Source of the DNA: a virus
Virus record (IMG/VR): IMGVR_UViG_3300046411_000816
Coordinates: 1 to 43,624 of that record
DNA: 43,624 bases
Reading direction: 5' to 3' (one strand)
In this document: positions 8,258 to 16,455 of the stretch, one piece after another
Numbering within the stretch: position 1 is the stretch's first letter
Layout of the letters: the number at the start of each line of letters is the position of its first letter
Notes under the pieces: generated by a model
Told to the model about the DNA's origin: nothing
Seen by the model: the letters and a program-made list of their open reading frames with translations, nothing else
Databases searched by the model: none
Position numbers and translations under genes: made by a program

Positions 8258-9753
8258 TAGAACGTGAATATATTGTTACATTAAAATCAGACGTTGATTA
8301 TGCACAGTTTAATCAAGAAATGATTGCGTCTACTGGCGCAGGTGATATTCCTAATAGAACTGTAGATGTAGCAAATGCTAGACCAGGTAGTAAAAGAAAT
8401 ACACACTATGCCTTGAACGCATTAGAAGTAATTAAATTAAGAAAAGATTCAAGAGTAGATGCAGTAGAACTACCACCAGAGCAAGACGACAATTTAATTA
8501 TTGAACCCCTTGCTATCCAAACAGGAAATTTTTCAAAAACAACATCAGATAGTGGCAATTATATGAATTGGGGTATGCGTAGATGCATAGAACAAAATAA
8601 TCCTTATACATTCTCATCTCCAAGTGATGATCAATTTGCTTATACATTAGACGGTACAGGAGTTGATGTTGTAATACAAGACACAGGTATACAAATAGGT
8701 CACCCAGAGTTTAATGATGCAGATGGTAATAGTAGAATAAAACAAATTGATTGGTATGCTGAAAGTGGTATAAGTGGTTCAATGCCTTCTGGACATTATT
8801 CAGATTGGAATGGACATGGATCACATTGTGCAGGAACAGTAGCAGGTCTAAATTATGGCTGGGCTAAAAATGCACATATCTATAGTGTTAGAGTAAATTT
8901 GTCAGGTGATACACAAGGCTTTCCAGTTTCAGGAGCATTTGATATCATTAAACTATGGCATAGAAATAAACCAATTACAAGTACAGGATACAGAAGACCA
9001 ACAATAGTTAATATGAGTTGGGGAACAGGTACAGGGTTTGTTAATATTACAGGTGGTAATTACAGAGGAACAAATTGGACAGGAACTAGTAAAAGAGCAG
9101 ACTATGGAATGATAGGTGGTGGATTTTTTAGTAGACATCCAATAAGAGTAATTAGTACAGATGCAGATGTGCAGGAATTAGCCGATGAAGGTATACACGT
9201 TTGTATAGCGGCAGGAAATTCAAGACAAAAAATAGATGAAACAGGTGGTATAGATTATAATAACTATTATACTAATACTAACGGAACAAAAAATTATTAT
9301 CACAGAGGTGGATCACCATTTGGTAATAACGCAATGATGATTGGTAATTTAGATAGTAACTTGCACAGTGGTGGACTAGAACAAAAAGCAAGTTCAAGCG
9401 AAACAGGACCAGGAATTACAGTATATGCACCAGGAACAAATATAATGAGTGCATGGACAAATGAGAGCGGAGGAAGTACATATCATGCTAATAGTAATTA
9501 TAAACAAAATAATATTACTGGTACAAGTATGGCAAGTCCACAGGTTTGTGGACTAGGTGCGTGTATACTACAGTTAGAACCTTACCATACCGCCGCATCA
9601 TTGAAACAAAAAATTAGAAACTTGGCAAGCCAAGATAATATATATTCATCAGGACTAGATGACGATTATTCCAACAGTAGATCCATACTAAATTCGGCGA
9701 ATAAACTGCTATATACGCCTTTTAACAGTGGTTATCCTATAAAGACCAGTTAA
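8254..9753 (+). CDS. Subtilisin-like (S8) serine protease
   Basis: A roughly 500-residue subtilase. Catalytic Asp143 sits in QDTGIQ, His188 in NGHGSHCAGT and Ser425 in GTSMASP; AAGNS provides the oxyanion Asn. Residues about 5-75 (EYIVTLKSDVDY onward) resemble an I9-type inhibitory prodomain. No signal peptide is visible, so it probably acts in the cytoplasm during assembly or is packaged in the virion. Start: TTG 8254, overlapping the stop of the fibre gene (TTGA), is preferred; an in-frame GTG lies at 8239. Coupling to the fibre gene suggests it matures or cleaves that protein. Confidence 0.9.
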   Translation: MIEREYIVTLKSDVDYAQFNQEMIASTGAGDIPNRTVDVANARPGSKRNTHYALNALEVIKLRKDSRVDAVELPPEQDDNLIIEPLAIQTGNFSKTTSDSGNYMNWGMRRCIEQNNPYTFSSPSDDQFAYTLDGTGVDVVIQDTGIQIGHPEFNDADGNSRIKQIDWYAESGISGSMPSGHYSDWNGHGSHCAGTVAGLNYGWAKNAHIYSVRVNLSGDTQGFPVSGAFDIIKLWHRNKPITSTGYRRPTIVNMSWGTGTGFVNITGGNYRGTNWTGTSKRADYGMIGGGFFSRHPIRVISTDADVQELADEGIHVCIAAGNSRQKIDETGGIDYNNYYTNTNGTKNYYHRGGSPFGNNAMMIGNLDSNLHSGGLEQKASSSETGPGITVYAPGTNIMSAWTNESGGSTYHANSNYKQNNITGTSMASPQVCGLGACILQLEPYHTAASLKQKIRNLASQDNIYSSGLDDDYSNSRSILNSANKLLYTPFNSGYPIKTS

Positions 9754-9806
9754 TGTACATAAAAGTAAAAAAGTTTAAAAAAACCAATAAAAATAACATT
9801 TCTTGG

Positions 9807-9835
9807 TTGACAAAAGAAGCTCTTGCCTGTATATT
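9807..9835 (+). promoter_or_regulatory. sigma70-type promoter
   Basis: TTGACA 9807-9812, 17 bases, TATATT 9830-9835, followed by AGAGG before the next ATG. The core and flanks closely resemble the promoter at 19798-19826 (both read TTGACAAAAG, then TTGC, then TGTATATTAATACT), which suggests a common class of phage promoter. Confidence 0.75.
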
Positions 9836-9865
9836 AATACTTAATAACTAACAAAAGAGGTAATT

Positions 9866-10288
9866 ATGATTAAAGTAATCTTTACAATGGCGTTAATAAT
9901 GGGAATGTCAAGTTCTGTATTTGCAGGACAAAAGGCAAAACATCAAACATCACTAGATGTTGCACAAGATGATCTACAACATACTTTGGTATGTTTGCCA
10001 GATAGTGCGACAGCTACAACAGATGGCGTAATAAATGAAGAAATGAGTAAACAAATACTAAATGCAAGTATTACAAACAACGAAACATCAATTTGGTTGT
10101 ACACAAACGAGTATAACGTAAAACAAGATGTAGGCGGTCCTGATCATACTTGGATTGGAGTTAAAAATGTAAATGGTGTAGAAACTGTAGCAGAAATGAA
10201 CTTTGTTACAATGATTCATACTATTACATCAACTTCAAATAATACAGTAGGTATACTTGTAAGTAAGTGTCATACACCTTATAAATAA
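9866..10288 (+). CDS. Secreted/periplasmic protein, unknown function
   Basis: A 140-residue protein with a clear Sec signal peptide: a short basic start, the hydrophobic run FTMALIMGMSSS and a VFA-GQ cleavage site at about residue 21. The mature part is Thr/Asn-rich and contains two Cys (LVCLP and SKCHT) that could form a disulfide in the periplasm. Preceded by its own sigma70-type promoter and AGAGG ribosome site. A phage protein exported early might alter the cell envelope, for instance to limit superinfection; that role is inference. Confidence 0.7.
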   Translation: MIKVIFTMALIMGMSSSVFAGQKAKHQTSLDVAQDDLQHTLVCLPDSATATTDGVINEEMSKQILNASITNNETSIWLYTNEYNVKQDVGGPDHTWIGVKNVNGVETVAEMNFVTMIHTITSTSNNTVGILVSKCHTPYK

Positions 10289-10328
10289 AAGTATGAACGG
10301 CAATTAAAGGCTAATAGAGTAAAATAAT

Positions 10329-10610
10329 ATGAGAGCAACAAAATATGAAGATGGGATCAAAAGGATAAAAGCTAAGATCGAAGTACCTATGTGTATTGAC
10401 GATGTTAGCACATATATCTTAAGTGCTTTTACTAGTAATATTGTTGATTTAGCAAAAATTCAGAAACTAAACAAAAGAGAATTATTGCAATTAGCAAAAG
10501 ACGAAGTAAGAGACAAGGGTACCGGTAAAATTTCTATAGAAACTGTTGATAATGATACAAAAGTCATAGTAAAGAACTATGTAAAGCAGATGTTTCCTGA
10601 GTTACAATAG
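10329..10610 (+). CDS. Small protein, unknown function
   Basis: A 93-residue, Lys-rich, soluble-looking protein without recognisable motif. The pattern suggests a helical core followed by two strands (GKISIETVDNDTKVIVKNYV). Shares one base with the next gene (TAG/GTG), so the two form a coupled pair. Confidence 0.6.
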   Translation: MRATKYEDGIKRIKAKIEVPMCIDDVSTYILSAFTSNIVDLAKIQKLNKRELLQLAKDEVRDKGTGKISIETVDNDTKVIVKNYVKQMFPELQ

Positions 10611-10819
10611 TGGGCGACGATTTAGATCTTATCAACAGATATGAGAAACTAGCTAATGATATTAATGATATATATCAGAAGTCAGAAGATCTTATAGGAA
10701 CTTACACTTATGATGATGAAAGAGATACCTTCATTGATCCCTGGTCAAAGTTAGAAGATGTACTTGGAGTAGATATATTACTGCAAGTGGCAAAGGTTAA
10801 TAGACAAGTTCAAGACTGA
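10610..10819 (+). CDS. Small acidic protein, unknown function
   Basis: A 69-residue acidic helical protein (NRYEKLANDINDIYQKSEDL and a C-terminal helix). GTG start overlaps the preceding stop by one base. Not recognised. Ends 15 bases before the tRNA-Thr gene. Confidence 0.55.
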   Translation: MGDDLDLINRYEKLANDINDIYQKSEDLIGTYTYDDERDTFIDPWSKLEDVLGVDILLQVAKVNRQVQD

Positions 10820-10834
10820 ACTAAATAAAATTAT

Positions 10835-10910
10835 GCCGTTATAGCTCAGCTGGTAGAGCAACTGATTTGTAATCAGTAGGTCCGCGGTTCGAATCCGTGT
10901 AACGGCACCA
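10835..10910 (+). tRNA. tRNA-Thr (anticodon TGT)
   Basis: Full cloverleaf with acceptor pair GCCGTTA/TAACGGC, D-arm AGCTCAGCTGGTAGAGC, anticodon arm ACTGA-TTTGTAA-TCAGT (TGT reads ACA), canonical GGTTCGAATCC T-arm and encoded CCA. ACA is a frequent Thr codon in the phage genes here. Confidence 0.97.
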
Positions 10911-10920
10911 TTAAGTATTT

Positions 10921-11005
10921 GCCCTTGTGGTGGAATTGGTAGACACGCAGGTCTTAGGAACCTGTGTCGCAAGACGTGAGAGTTCGAGTCTCTCCGAGGG
11001 CACCA
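10921..11005 (+). tRNA. tRNA-Leu (anticodon TAG)
   Basis: An 85-nt class II tRNA with acceptor pair GCCCTTG/CGAGGGC, anticodon arm CAGGT-CTTAGGA-ACCTG (TAG reads CTA), long variable arm and encoded CCA. Ten bases after tRNA-Thr, so probably one transcript. Confidence 0.97.
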
Positions 11006-11246
11006 AATCGGGTTGTGCCGTAATACACACGTTTAACACTCACGGTTAAGTGTTAAGGACATATAACTAAAATAAAATACACACAAAGGATATTACAGGA
11101 CAGGGCCCTTTTGAAACAAAGCCCAACGCAGGACATACAAAACAAAGACTAAATATAAAGAAGTACAAAATTACAAGAAGTAAATGAATAACATTGGAGT
11201 AAGCACTCAAGTAGGTTTATAGACGGTGTAGCTAGGAAAGGAATTT
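11006..11246 (+). other. 241-base non-coding gap with two hairpins
   Basis: No credible gene. Two hairpins are visible: TTAACACT 11033-11040 with AGTGTTAA 11049-11056 (8 bp, 8-nt loop), and GGGC..TTT with AAAGCCC at 11103-11124. Neither is followed by a U-run, so they are not simple terminators. The stretch may be a processed tRNA trailer, a leader for the next gene or a small RNA. Confidence 0.3.
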
Positions 11247-11453
11247 ATGTTGAAAGAAATAATTTTAGCGGCGGCAAAGAAACACGCAGAAGCAGAAATT
11301 GACCTTCATAAAGCTAACATTGAGGTTTATATGAGGCAAGTAGTAGGTATTGGCGAACATTCAGACATCGTTGAAACGATCCAAAAAGAGCTAGATAAAA
11401 TGGCTACTGCACATGACAGACTTGAAATGCTTAACAAATATTTCAAAGACTAA
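11247..11453 (+). CDS. Small conserved phage protein, helical
   Basis: A 68-residue protein, almost entirely amphipathic helix (AAAKKHAEAEIDLHKANIEV, then IQKELDKMATAHDRLEML), probably a helical hairpin or coiled coil. Strong ribosome site AGGAAAGG before the ATG. Followed at once by a strong terminator, so it ends the tRNA/leader transcript. Not assigned to a named family. Confidence 0.65.
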   Translation: MLKEIILAAAKKHAEAEIDLHKANIEVYMRQVVGIGEHSDIVETIQKELDKMATAHDRLEMLNKYFKD

Positions 11454-11458
11454 ACTTT

Positions 11459-11491
11459 AGTTAACACATTTAGGTGTGTTAACTTTTTTTT
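11459..11491 (+). terminator. Rho-independent terminator
   Basis: A perfect 10-bp stem, AGTTAACACA (11459-11468) with TGTGTTAACT (11475-11484), a 6-nt loop and eight T. The T-run runs straight into the first base of tRNA-Ala at 11492. Confidence 0.85.
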
Positions 11492-11567
11492 GGGGGATTA
11501 GCTCAGTTGGGAGAGCGCCTGATTTGCATTCAGGAGGTCGCAGGTTCGATTCCTGTATCCTCCACCA
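11492..11567 (+). tRNA. tRNA-Ala (anticodon TGC)
   Basis: Acceptor GGGGGAT/ATCCTCC with one G-U pair, D-arm AGCTCAGTTGGGAGAGC, anticodon arm CCTGA-TTTGCAT-TCAGG (TGC), canonical T-arm and CCA. Starts directly after a terminator T-run, so read-through or an unseen promoter must supply it. Confidence 0.97.
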
Positions 11568-11584
11568 TTAAAAAAGAGATTCAT

Positions 11585-12529
11585 ATGGATATAATTATAT
11601 ACCAAAATAATACAGGTTCAGCACCAGCAATTAACTGGTGGTTATCACAAGAATTAAACATAGGTCCAGAACTATATGCATTTAATGATGGGTATTGTAG
11701 ACCTAGAGGACATCACGTAGGCGGTGTATTAATAGAAGATAGTCAATCGCCTTATCATGAAAAACATAGAAAATCATTAACACTACTAGAAACAACAAAT
11801 CAACAGCCTAGCAATGTACCGCAGAGTGTTGTAGTAAATGGAAAACTAGTTAAGCACAATCCAGCCCATGAAGGAACTATTGATGTAACAAAACCTTTTA
11901 TTAAAGATAAAAGTAAATTTGATTATTTTGTTTGGAGTAACTATGGCGGCAATTTAGTTAATCCAGAAACTATAATCAAAGCAGACAAAACTTTATTAGT
12001 TGATAATAGTGTTGAAGAACAGATGTTTTTTTATATAAGCCAGTATGCATTCGCTTGGATTGAAACTCCAGATGATATTATTGAACAAACTGAATCATGG
12101 ATACAAGAACATACCAGTGTTGAAAATTGGAAAGAAGTTTGGTATAAAAAATATCATGATGCTATGTTACGTAGATGGAAAGATGGAGATTTAAAATATA
12201 TGTGGCAATTAAATTTTGCTCATAACGATTTAAGAACTGCATTAGAAAATGGTAAAGATGATATTGATTTTATTGATGCAGAAGATCATAAAAGACTATT
12301 TGAAGTAAAAAGCCAAGAAGCAGATTTTACAGAAACACTTTTCTCATATACAAATAAAGAAATAGATCATATTGTTGTTGGAGATGACTGGTTTACTAAA
12401 ACAGAAGACATTATGGCATATTTGGGAATAGTTAATTCTTTTAGACTAAAAAAATATTTAATTGATTATATTAAAGTATATAAACAGAAAAAACAGTTAT
12501 ATACAGAAACATTTTCACAATATCTATAA
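11585..12529 (+). CDS. Diverged sulfotransferase-like phage protein (paralogue 1)
   Basis: A 314-residue protein starting at ATG 11585; in-frame codons further upstream lie inside tRNA-Ala. The opening strand-loop (DIIIYQNNTGSAPAINWWL) occupies the place of the phosphosulfate-binding loop in the sulfotransferase fold, and the end (HIVVGDDWFTKTEDIMAYLGI) resembles the family's late helix-strand where an acceptor or PAPS site is expected. Similar layouts recur in genes at 14064, 14746 and 17512. Canonical catalytic residues are not obvious, so the family call is an inference. Possible role in modifying host surface or small molecules. Confidence 0.45.
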   Translation: MDIIIYQNNTGSAPAINWWLSQELNIGPELYAFNDGYCRPRGHHVGGVLIEDSQSPYHEKHRKSLTLLETTNQQPSNVPQSVVVNGKLVKHNPAHEGTIDVTKPFIKDKSKFDYFVWSNYGGNLVNPETIIKADKTLLVDNSVEEQMFFYISQYAFAWIETPDDIIEQTESWIQEHTSVENWKEVWYKKYHDAMLRRWKDGDLKYMWQLNFAHNDLRTALENGKDDIDFIDAEDHKRLFEVKSQEADFTETLFSYTNKEIDHIVVGDDWFTKTEDIMAYLGIVNSFRLKKYLIDYIKVYKQKKQLYTETFSQYL

Positions 12530-12532
12530 ATA
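12525..12532 (+). promoter_or_regulatory. T4-like late promoter box TATAAATA
   Basis: An exact TATAAATA spanning the stop of the preceding gene, 24 bases before the ATG of the thermonuclease-like gene. The spacing fits a T4-type late promoter. Confidence 0.5.
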
Positions 12533-12556
12533 CTAATAGAATAGGAAAACATTAAA

Positions 12557-13027
12557 ATGAGAAACGTATATATTATACTAGGATTGGCAACAATACTTAC
12601 AATAGCTCAATTATTATTTGGGCCAGCAGTAGCAAAAGAAGTTGAAATGAAAGTATACAATTACGAAATTACTAGAGTGATTGATGGAGATACAGTAGCA
12701 TTTGCGGCGCCATTTCTTCCGGCACCACTCAAACAAGAATTAAGTATAAGAGTATATGGAGTTGACACGCCAGAAAAAGGTTGGAGAGCTGAATGCGAAT
12801 CAGAAGCCAAGTGGGGTGAAGAAGCATCACAGTTTACCAAAGATCAATTAAACAATGCTAAAAAATTACAAGTAGCGATTGCTAAATGGGATAAATTTGG
12901 TGGCAGAGTGTTAGGCGACATTATTATTGATGGTAAAAGTCTTAGACATATGCTTATTGAAAACGGCTTTGCCAGAGAATATTATGGCGACAAAAAAGAG
13001 ACTTGGTGCAAACCAAAACGAAAATAA
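12557..13027 (+). CDS. Membrane-anchored or exported SNase-like nuclease
   Basis: A 156-residue staphylococcal-nuclease (TNase) homologue with an N-terminal hydrophobic segment, residues 5-23, acting as a signal or anchor and ending near AVAKE. The nuclease core has VIDGDTV (metal-site Asp), RVYGVDTPE (catalytic Arg, metal Asp, general-base Glu) and GRVLGD (second catalytic Arg), so the active site appears complete. Two Cys (AECESE and ETWCKP) could bridge in the periplasm. Likely degrades DNA or RNA outside the cytoplasmic membrane, for example incoming competitor DNA. Compare the altered second copy at 30.5 kb. Confidence 0.85.
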   Translation: MRNVYIILGLATILTIAQLLFGPAVAKEVEMKVYNYEITRVIDGDTVAFAAPFLPAPLKQELSIRVYGVDTPEKGWRAECESEAKWGEEASQFTKDQLNNAKKLQVAIAKWDKFGGRVLGDIIIDGKSLRHMLIENGFAREYYGDKKETWCKPKRK

Positions 13028-13034
13028 TCTAGTC

Positions 13035-13063
13035 TTGACATTTCAGTAAAACAGTAGTATAAT
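13035..13063 (+). promoter_or_regulatory. Consensus sigma70 promoter for tRNA-Asp
   Basis: TTGACA 13035-13040, 17 bases, TATAAT 13058-13063: a perfect consensus promoter. Expected start is about 13070, seven bases before the mature tRNA-Asp 5' end. Confidence 0.85.
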
Positions 13064-13076
13064 TAAAACTTAAATT

Positions 13077-13153
13077 GGGGGTGTAGCTCAGTTGGTTAGA
13101 GCGTCTGCCTGTCACGCAGAAGGCCGAGGGTTCGAGTCCCTTCACTCTCGCCA
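13077..13153 (+). tRNA. tRNA-Asp (anticodon GTC)
   Basis: Acceptor GGGGGTG/CACTCTC with two G-U pairs, anticodon arm TCTGC-CTGTCAC-GCAGA (GTC), T-arm GAGGGTTCGAGTCCCTT and encoded CCA. Driven by the consensus promoter just upstream. Confidence 0.96.
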
Positions 13154-13171
13154 TTAAGAATTGGAGAAGTA

Positions 13172-13687
13172 ATGTATAAAGTATCAGCATACTTTAGAGA
13201 TCACAAGGTTGTTGAAAAGTTTCACGATCTGTATGATGCAATAGATTTTAGAGATAGTGCAGATGCTAACTATCCTAAAAAAGTAAAATTTGAAAAGGTG
13301 AAAGATATGAGAGAATGGGTTTATGATTGTTGGAATAGTGTAATGGATGATAAGAGAAATCCATTAAGTAATATTCCAGATTTTAGTACACGACATATGA
13401 TTATGCAAGTATTGGCATGGATGTGGTGTACAGTATTTGGCATTATTGTAGGTAGTATGTATATGGGTGTGTTCAGCATGGTATTACATACACTATTGTT
13501 AGGTGCTATTGCAGTTACAGTAGCAACATTTGAAACTGCAAAACGTAATCCTACAAAATTAATAAATTTTGCTAGTGGATATACTTCATATGGTCGAGGC
13601 AGAACATATACTATCTATAGAGATAAACATGGTAATGCACAAAAAGTTCCATTGGATCCAAATGATCCTGGAGGTGAACACGAGTAA
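13172..13687 (+). CDS. Phage membrane protein, unknown function
   Basis: A 171-residue protein with a soluble N-terminal domain (residues 1-70), two adjacent transmembrane helices at about 77-97 and 99-122, and a basic then acidic tail ending PLDPNDPGGEHE. Between two tRNA genes and likely co-transcribed with them. No family recognised. Confidence 0.65.
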   Translation: MYKVSAYFRDHKVVEKFHDLYDAIDFRDSADANYPKKVKFEKVKDMREWVYDCWNSVMDDKRNPLSNIPDFSTRHMIMQVLAWMWCTVFGIIVGSMYMGVFSMVLHTLLLGAIAVTVATFETAKRNPTKLINFASGYTSYGRGRTYTIYRDKHGNAQKVPLDPNDPGGEHE

Positions 13688-13692
13688 TATAA

Positions 13693-13768
13693 GGTCCGTT
13701 CGTCTATCGGTTTAGGACATCGCCCTTTCACGGCGAAAAGAGGGGTTCGATTCCCCTACGGACTACCA
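13693..13768 (+). tRNA. tRNA-Glu (anticodon TTC)
   Basis: Acceptor GGTCCGT/ACGGACT, D-arm CGTCTATCGGTTTAGGACA typical of tRNA-Glu, anticodon arm TCGCC-CTTTCAC-GGCGA (TTC), T-arm GGGGTTCGATTCCCC and CCA. Confidence 0.97.
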
Positions 13769-13821
13769 AACTTTAGAATTTCATAAATAACATATAATTA
13801 ACTTTGAAAGAAATTCTAAAT

Positions 13822-14067
13822 ATGAAGATACGTTACTATCATAAAATTGATGGATGGAGATGGGTAGGATTTATTCTTGCTATGTTAAGTGCATTTCTTT
13901 TGTCAGGTGGTAATGCAGAAGTTCAATGGATTGGTTGGGGTATAGCCTGTTTTAGTTGTAGCATATGGGTTTATATGGGATATAAAGATAAAGACATACC
14001 TAGAGCTCTAATGGAACTTATGTATTTGTGTCTTGCAATCAGAGGAATAATAAACTGGATTCAATGA
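13822..14067 (+). CDS. Small membrane protein, three helices
   Basis: An 81-residue protein from ATG 13822 (a TTG at 13804 would add six residues). Three hydrophobic segments: 12-30, 36-52 and 61-80. Interhelical Trp and Lys/Asp pairs (GYKDKDIPRA) are typical of small phage membrane proteins, but no family can be named. ATGA overlap with the next gene shows translational coupling. Confidence 0.6.
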   Translation: MKIRYYHKIDGWRWVGFILAMLSAFLLSGGNAEVQWIGWGIACFSCSIWVYMGYKDKDIPRALMELMYLCLAIRGIINWIQ

Positions 14068-14753
14068 AAAATATAGAATGCCATCTGTGTGTACACAGTC
14101 AAGGGTATTATGGAAATTTATTTACATGGTTCTTTAACCTACATAAAGGAGGCTTACCTGCCCCTTTACGTCCAAGACTTACAGTAAAAAGTAATACTGA
14201 AGATCAAGGAGACTACAGTAAAGAAAACTTTGATAAAGGTTACTTTCATTTTAGACCAGATGATTATCATAAATGGTTTGTAGAAGATAATACTTGGGAA
14301 GAGTTTTTAGAAAGTATCATTAAAAGACAAAAAGAACACGATTGGTTGCCAGAACTTAATTTTCGTAAGATAGTATTAAAAACACATATTCATGCACCAC
14401 ATAAATTATATAAATTAGATTTATATAAAAAAATTAATCCAACAGTTATATATAATTTAACAGTTGATAGAAATAATACAGAATTTTTTGAGAAACTTGT
14501 AGCTAGATTAAAACTATTAAATACACATAATGAAGAGTTTAGTGTTGACTATCTTTTAGAGCAACACGACATTGCAAGTGAAGCTATAAATAATATTAGA
14601 AAAGATTATACAATATGTGATGTAGATGTTGATGGTCTTTTATTTAAATACGATATAGAACAATATAGAAATGTTTTAAGATACTTAAAATCAGGACCTA
14701 TAGATAACTGGAATTACAAATTAAAATATGCAAAGGAATTAATAGGTGAATAA
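14064..14753 (+). CDS. Diverged sulfotransferase-like protein (paralogue 2)
   Basis: A 229-residue protein starting at ATG 14064, overlapping the preceding stop (ATGA). It is paralogous to the next gene. Both open with ECHLxxH, then G-N-x-F-x-W-F, place an aromatic-rich stretch in the middle (TVIYNLTVDRN) and end with CDVD, then LLFKYDIEQYRNV and IDNW. The HxxxxGN loop and closing D-Y-D-x-x-x-Y segment recall sulfotransferase-like proteins with a degenerate PAPS site. Function unproven; soluble, no signal peptide. Confidence 0.45.
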   Translation: MKNIECHLCVHSQGYYGNLFTWFFNLHKGGLPAPLRPRLTVKSNTEDQGDYSKENFDKGYFHFRPDDYHKWFVEDNTWEEFLESIIKRQKEHDWLPELNFRKIVLKTHIHAPHKLYKLDLYKKINPTVIYNLTVDRNNTEFFEKLVARLKLLNTHNEEFSVDYLLEQHDIASEAINNIRKDYTICDVDVDGLLFKYDIEQYRNVLRYLKSGPIDNWNYKLKYAKELIGE

Positions 14754-15474
14754 AGTAGAATGTCATTTACTTATGCATACAGCCTGTATGAGTGGTAATA
14801 TGTTTTTGTGGTTTATGTCTCAACATGATGGATTTTTAGATTCCCAATGTTGGGGTAGAGATAGAATGATAGATAAATTTTGGGGGCAAAAAACTGATAA
14901 GCCTCTACACTATTCAATAGAGCAACATAATCTTTGGAAAGTAATAAAAGGAAAATCTAGGCATACATCTCATTTACATTCAAATGATGATACCAGAGAT
15001 TGGGAACAACACGTTATACATTCATATATAACTGCTAGTAAAGAAAAAAGAAGACTTAAAAATGTAACAAATTTTACTAAGATTGCTTGTAAACCAAACT
15101 TATTACATAATGTAAAAGAAGCTATTAAGGAAGGCGGTTTTGAACAAATATTAGATAAAGTAAGACCAGATTGTTTGTATCTGTTAGATGCTAGAGATCC
15201 TCAGCATTTTAGAAAGATAATTAAAAGAGCAAATAAATTAAGACCGTACGGTGAATTAAAGAATAAATTATTATTAGAAGACAACCTACAAGAGCAACGG
15301 GTTCAAACTGAAATGATTAAAAAATATTGTCCGGTATGTACTGTTGACATAGGAAAATTAATGTTTGATTACGATGATGAAGAATACAGTAAAGTTGCTA
15401 AAGCATTAAATTCAGCCCCATTAAGAAATTGGAAAGAATTAATTAAGGATAAAATGGACGTATACGATGGCTAA
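14746..15474 (+). CDS. Diverged sulfotransferase-like protein (paralogue 3)
   Basis: A 242-residue protein with GTG start overlapping the preceding stop by eight bases, behind AAGGAATT. Aligned by eye with its upstream neighbour: VECHLLMHTACMSGNMFLWF at the start, LYLLDARDPQHF in the middle (position of the fold's RDP motif) and CTVDIGKLMFDYDDEEY plus LRNW at the end. Tandem duplication followed by divergence is the likely origin. Overlaps the reductase gene by eight bases. Confidence 0.45.
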   Translation: MNKVECHLLMHTACMSGNMFLWFMSQHDGFLDSQCWGRDRMIDKFWGQKTDKPLHYSIEQHNLWKVIKGKSRHTSHLHSNDDTRDWEQHVIHSYITASKEKRRLKNVTNFTKIACKPNLLHNVKEAIKEGGFEQILDKVRPDCLYLLDARDPQHFRKIIKRANKLRPYGELKNKLLLEDNLQEQRVQTEMIKKYCPVCTVDIGKLMFDYDDEEYSKVAKALNSAPLRNWKELIKDKMDVYDG

Positions 15475-16249
15475 AATAAAAGAAAGAGTATTAGAAGTAA
15501 AACATTATACTGACACATTGTTTTATTTTAAGACTACAAGAGACCCAGGAACTAGATTCATTGATGGTGAGTTTATGATGGTAGGGTTAGATAATTGGTC
15601 AGAAAAATTACAAAGAAATAAACCCATCATGAGAGCTTATAGTGTAGTAAGCCCTAATCATCAAGAGCATTTAGAGTTTTATAGTATTAAAATTCCAGAT
15701 GGACCACTAACTAGTAAGTTAAAAGATATTAAAATTGGTGACGAAATTGAAGTAAATACAAAAAGTACAGGAACATTAATTAATCAAAATATGTTACCTG
15801 GACGTAACTTATACTTGATGGCTACAGGTACTGGTATAGCACCATTTATGAGTATTGCTAGAGGATTAGATACTTATAAACATTATGAAAAGGTTATTAT
15901 AGTATGGGGAGCAAGAAATTTAAAAGAACTACCTTTTAAAGAATATTTAGAAGGGTTGAACGATGATCCAATATATGGACAGATAACACAAAACAAACTT
16001 TGTACATATATGACCACTACACGTGAGGAAAGTGAAAACGAAGGACGAGTTACAACCGCACTATACGAAGGTAAGATTCAAAAGAAACTAGGGCTAGAAC
16101 CGTTAGATGCGGAAAACGATAGAGTCATGATTTGCGGTTCAATGCCTATGAATTTAGAATTAAAAGAATTCTTAGAAGATCGAGGATTCACAGAAGGCAC
16201 CATGAAGGAGCCAGGAAGTTATGTACTAGAAAAGGCGTTTGTAGGGTGA
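15467..16249 (+). CDS. fpr: Ferredoxin/flavodoxin-NADP+ reductase
   Basis: A 260-residue FAD enzyme that moves electrons between NADPH and ferredoxin or flavodoxin. FAD site: RAYSVV at 56-61; NADP(H) site: ATGTGIAPFMSIA at 119-131; ICGSMPM and the C-terminal YVLEKAFVG tail complete the bacterial Fpr pattern, close to proteobacterial FPRs. No ferredoxin gene lies in the window, so it must use a host or distant phage partner. It is an auxiliary metabolic gene, perhaps keeping a reduced carrier supplied for RNR, the oxygenase-like proteins or the radical SAM pair at 41 kb. GTGA overlap with the next small gene. Confidence 0.88.
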   Translation: MAKIKERVLEVKHYTDTLFYFKTTRDPGTRFIDGEFMMVGLDNWSEKLQRNKPIMRAYSVVSPNHQEHLEFYSIKIPDGPLTSKLKDIKIGDEIEVNTKSTGTLINQNMLPGRNLYLMATGTGIAPFMSIARGLDTYKHYEKVIIVWGARNLKELPFKEYLEGLNDDPIYGQITQNKLCTYMTTTREESENEGRVTTALYEGKIQKKLGLEPLDAENDRVMICGSMPMNLELKEFLEDRGFTEGTMKEPGSYVLEKAFVG

Positions 16250-16455
16250 GTGGGCAACGACGTTGGCTTAAAACTTGGGCAAGGACAGTTGGTATGCCAA
16301 TTGGGCTCAATGATGAAGACAAGCCAGAGTTCCTTCCTATTAGACAAACTGATGTAAAGAAAGCATTAATAGCAAGAACGTTTTGGATAGTACTACACAT
16401 TGTTACTTGTATTTTTATTATAGCAGGTAATGGTAAAGTGTTAGGAGTATGGTAA
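16246..16455 (+). CDS. Small membrane-tail protein, conserved in marine phages
   Basis: A 69-residue protein with GTG start at 16246 overlapping the reductase stop (GTGA). Basic N-terminus (QRRWLKTWARTVG), a DEDKPEFLPI linker and one C-terminal membrane helix at about 46-62 (TFWIVLHIVTCIFIIAG). Stop overlaps the next ATG (TAATG). Coupling on both sides supports a real gene; function unknown. Confidence 0.55.
   Translation: MSGQRRWLKTWARTVGMPIGLNDEDKPEFLPIRQTDVKKALIARTFWIVLHIVTCIFIIAGNGKVLGVW

Noticed and set aside
11184-11222. 12-codon frame in the gap after tRNA-Leu.
   Set aside because: No ribosome site and too short; the real gene starts at 11247 behind AGGAAAGG.
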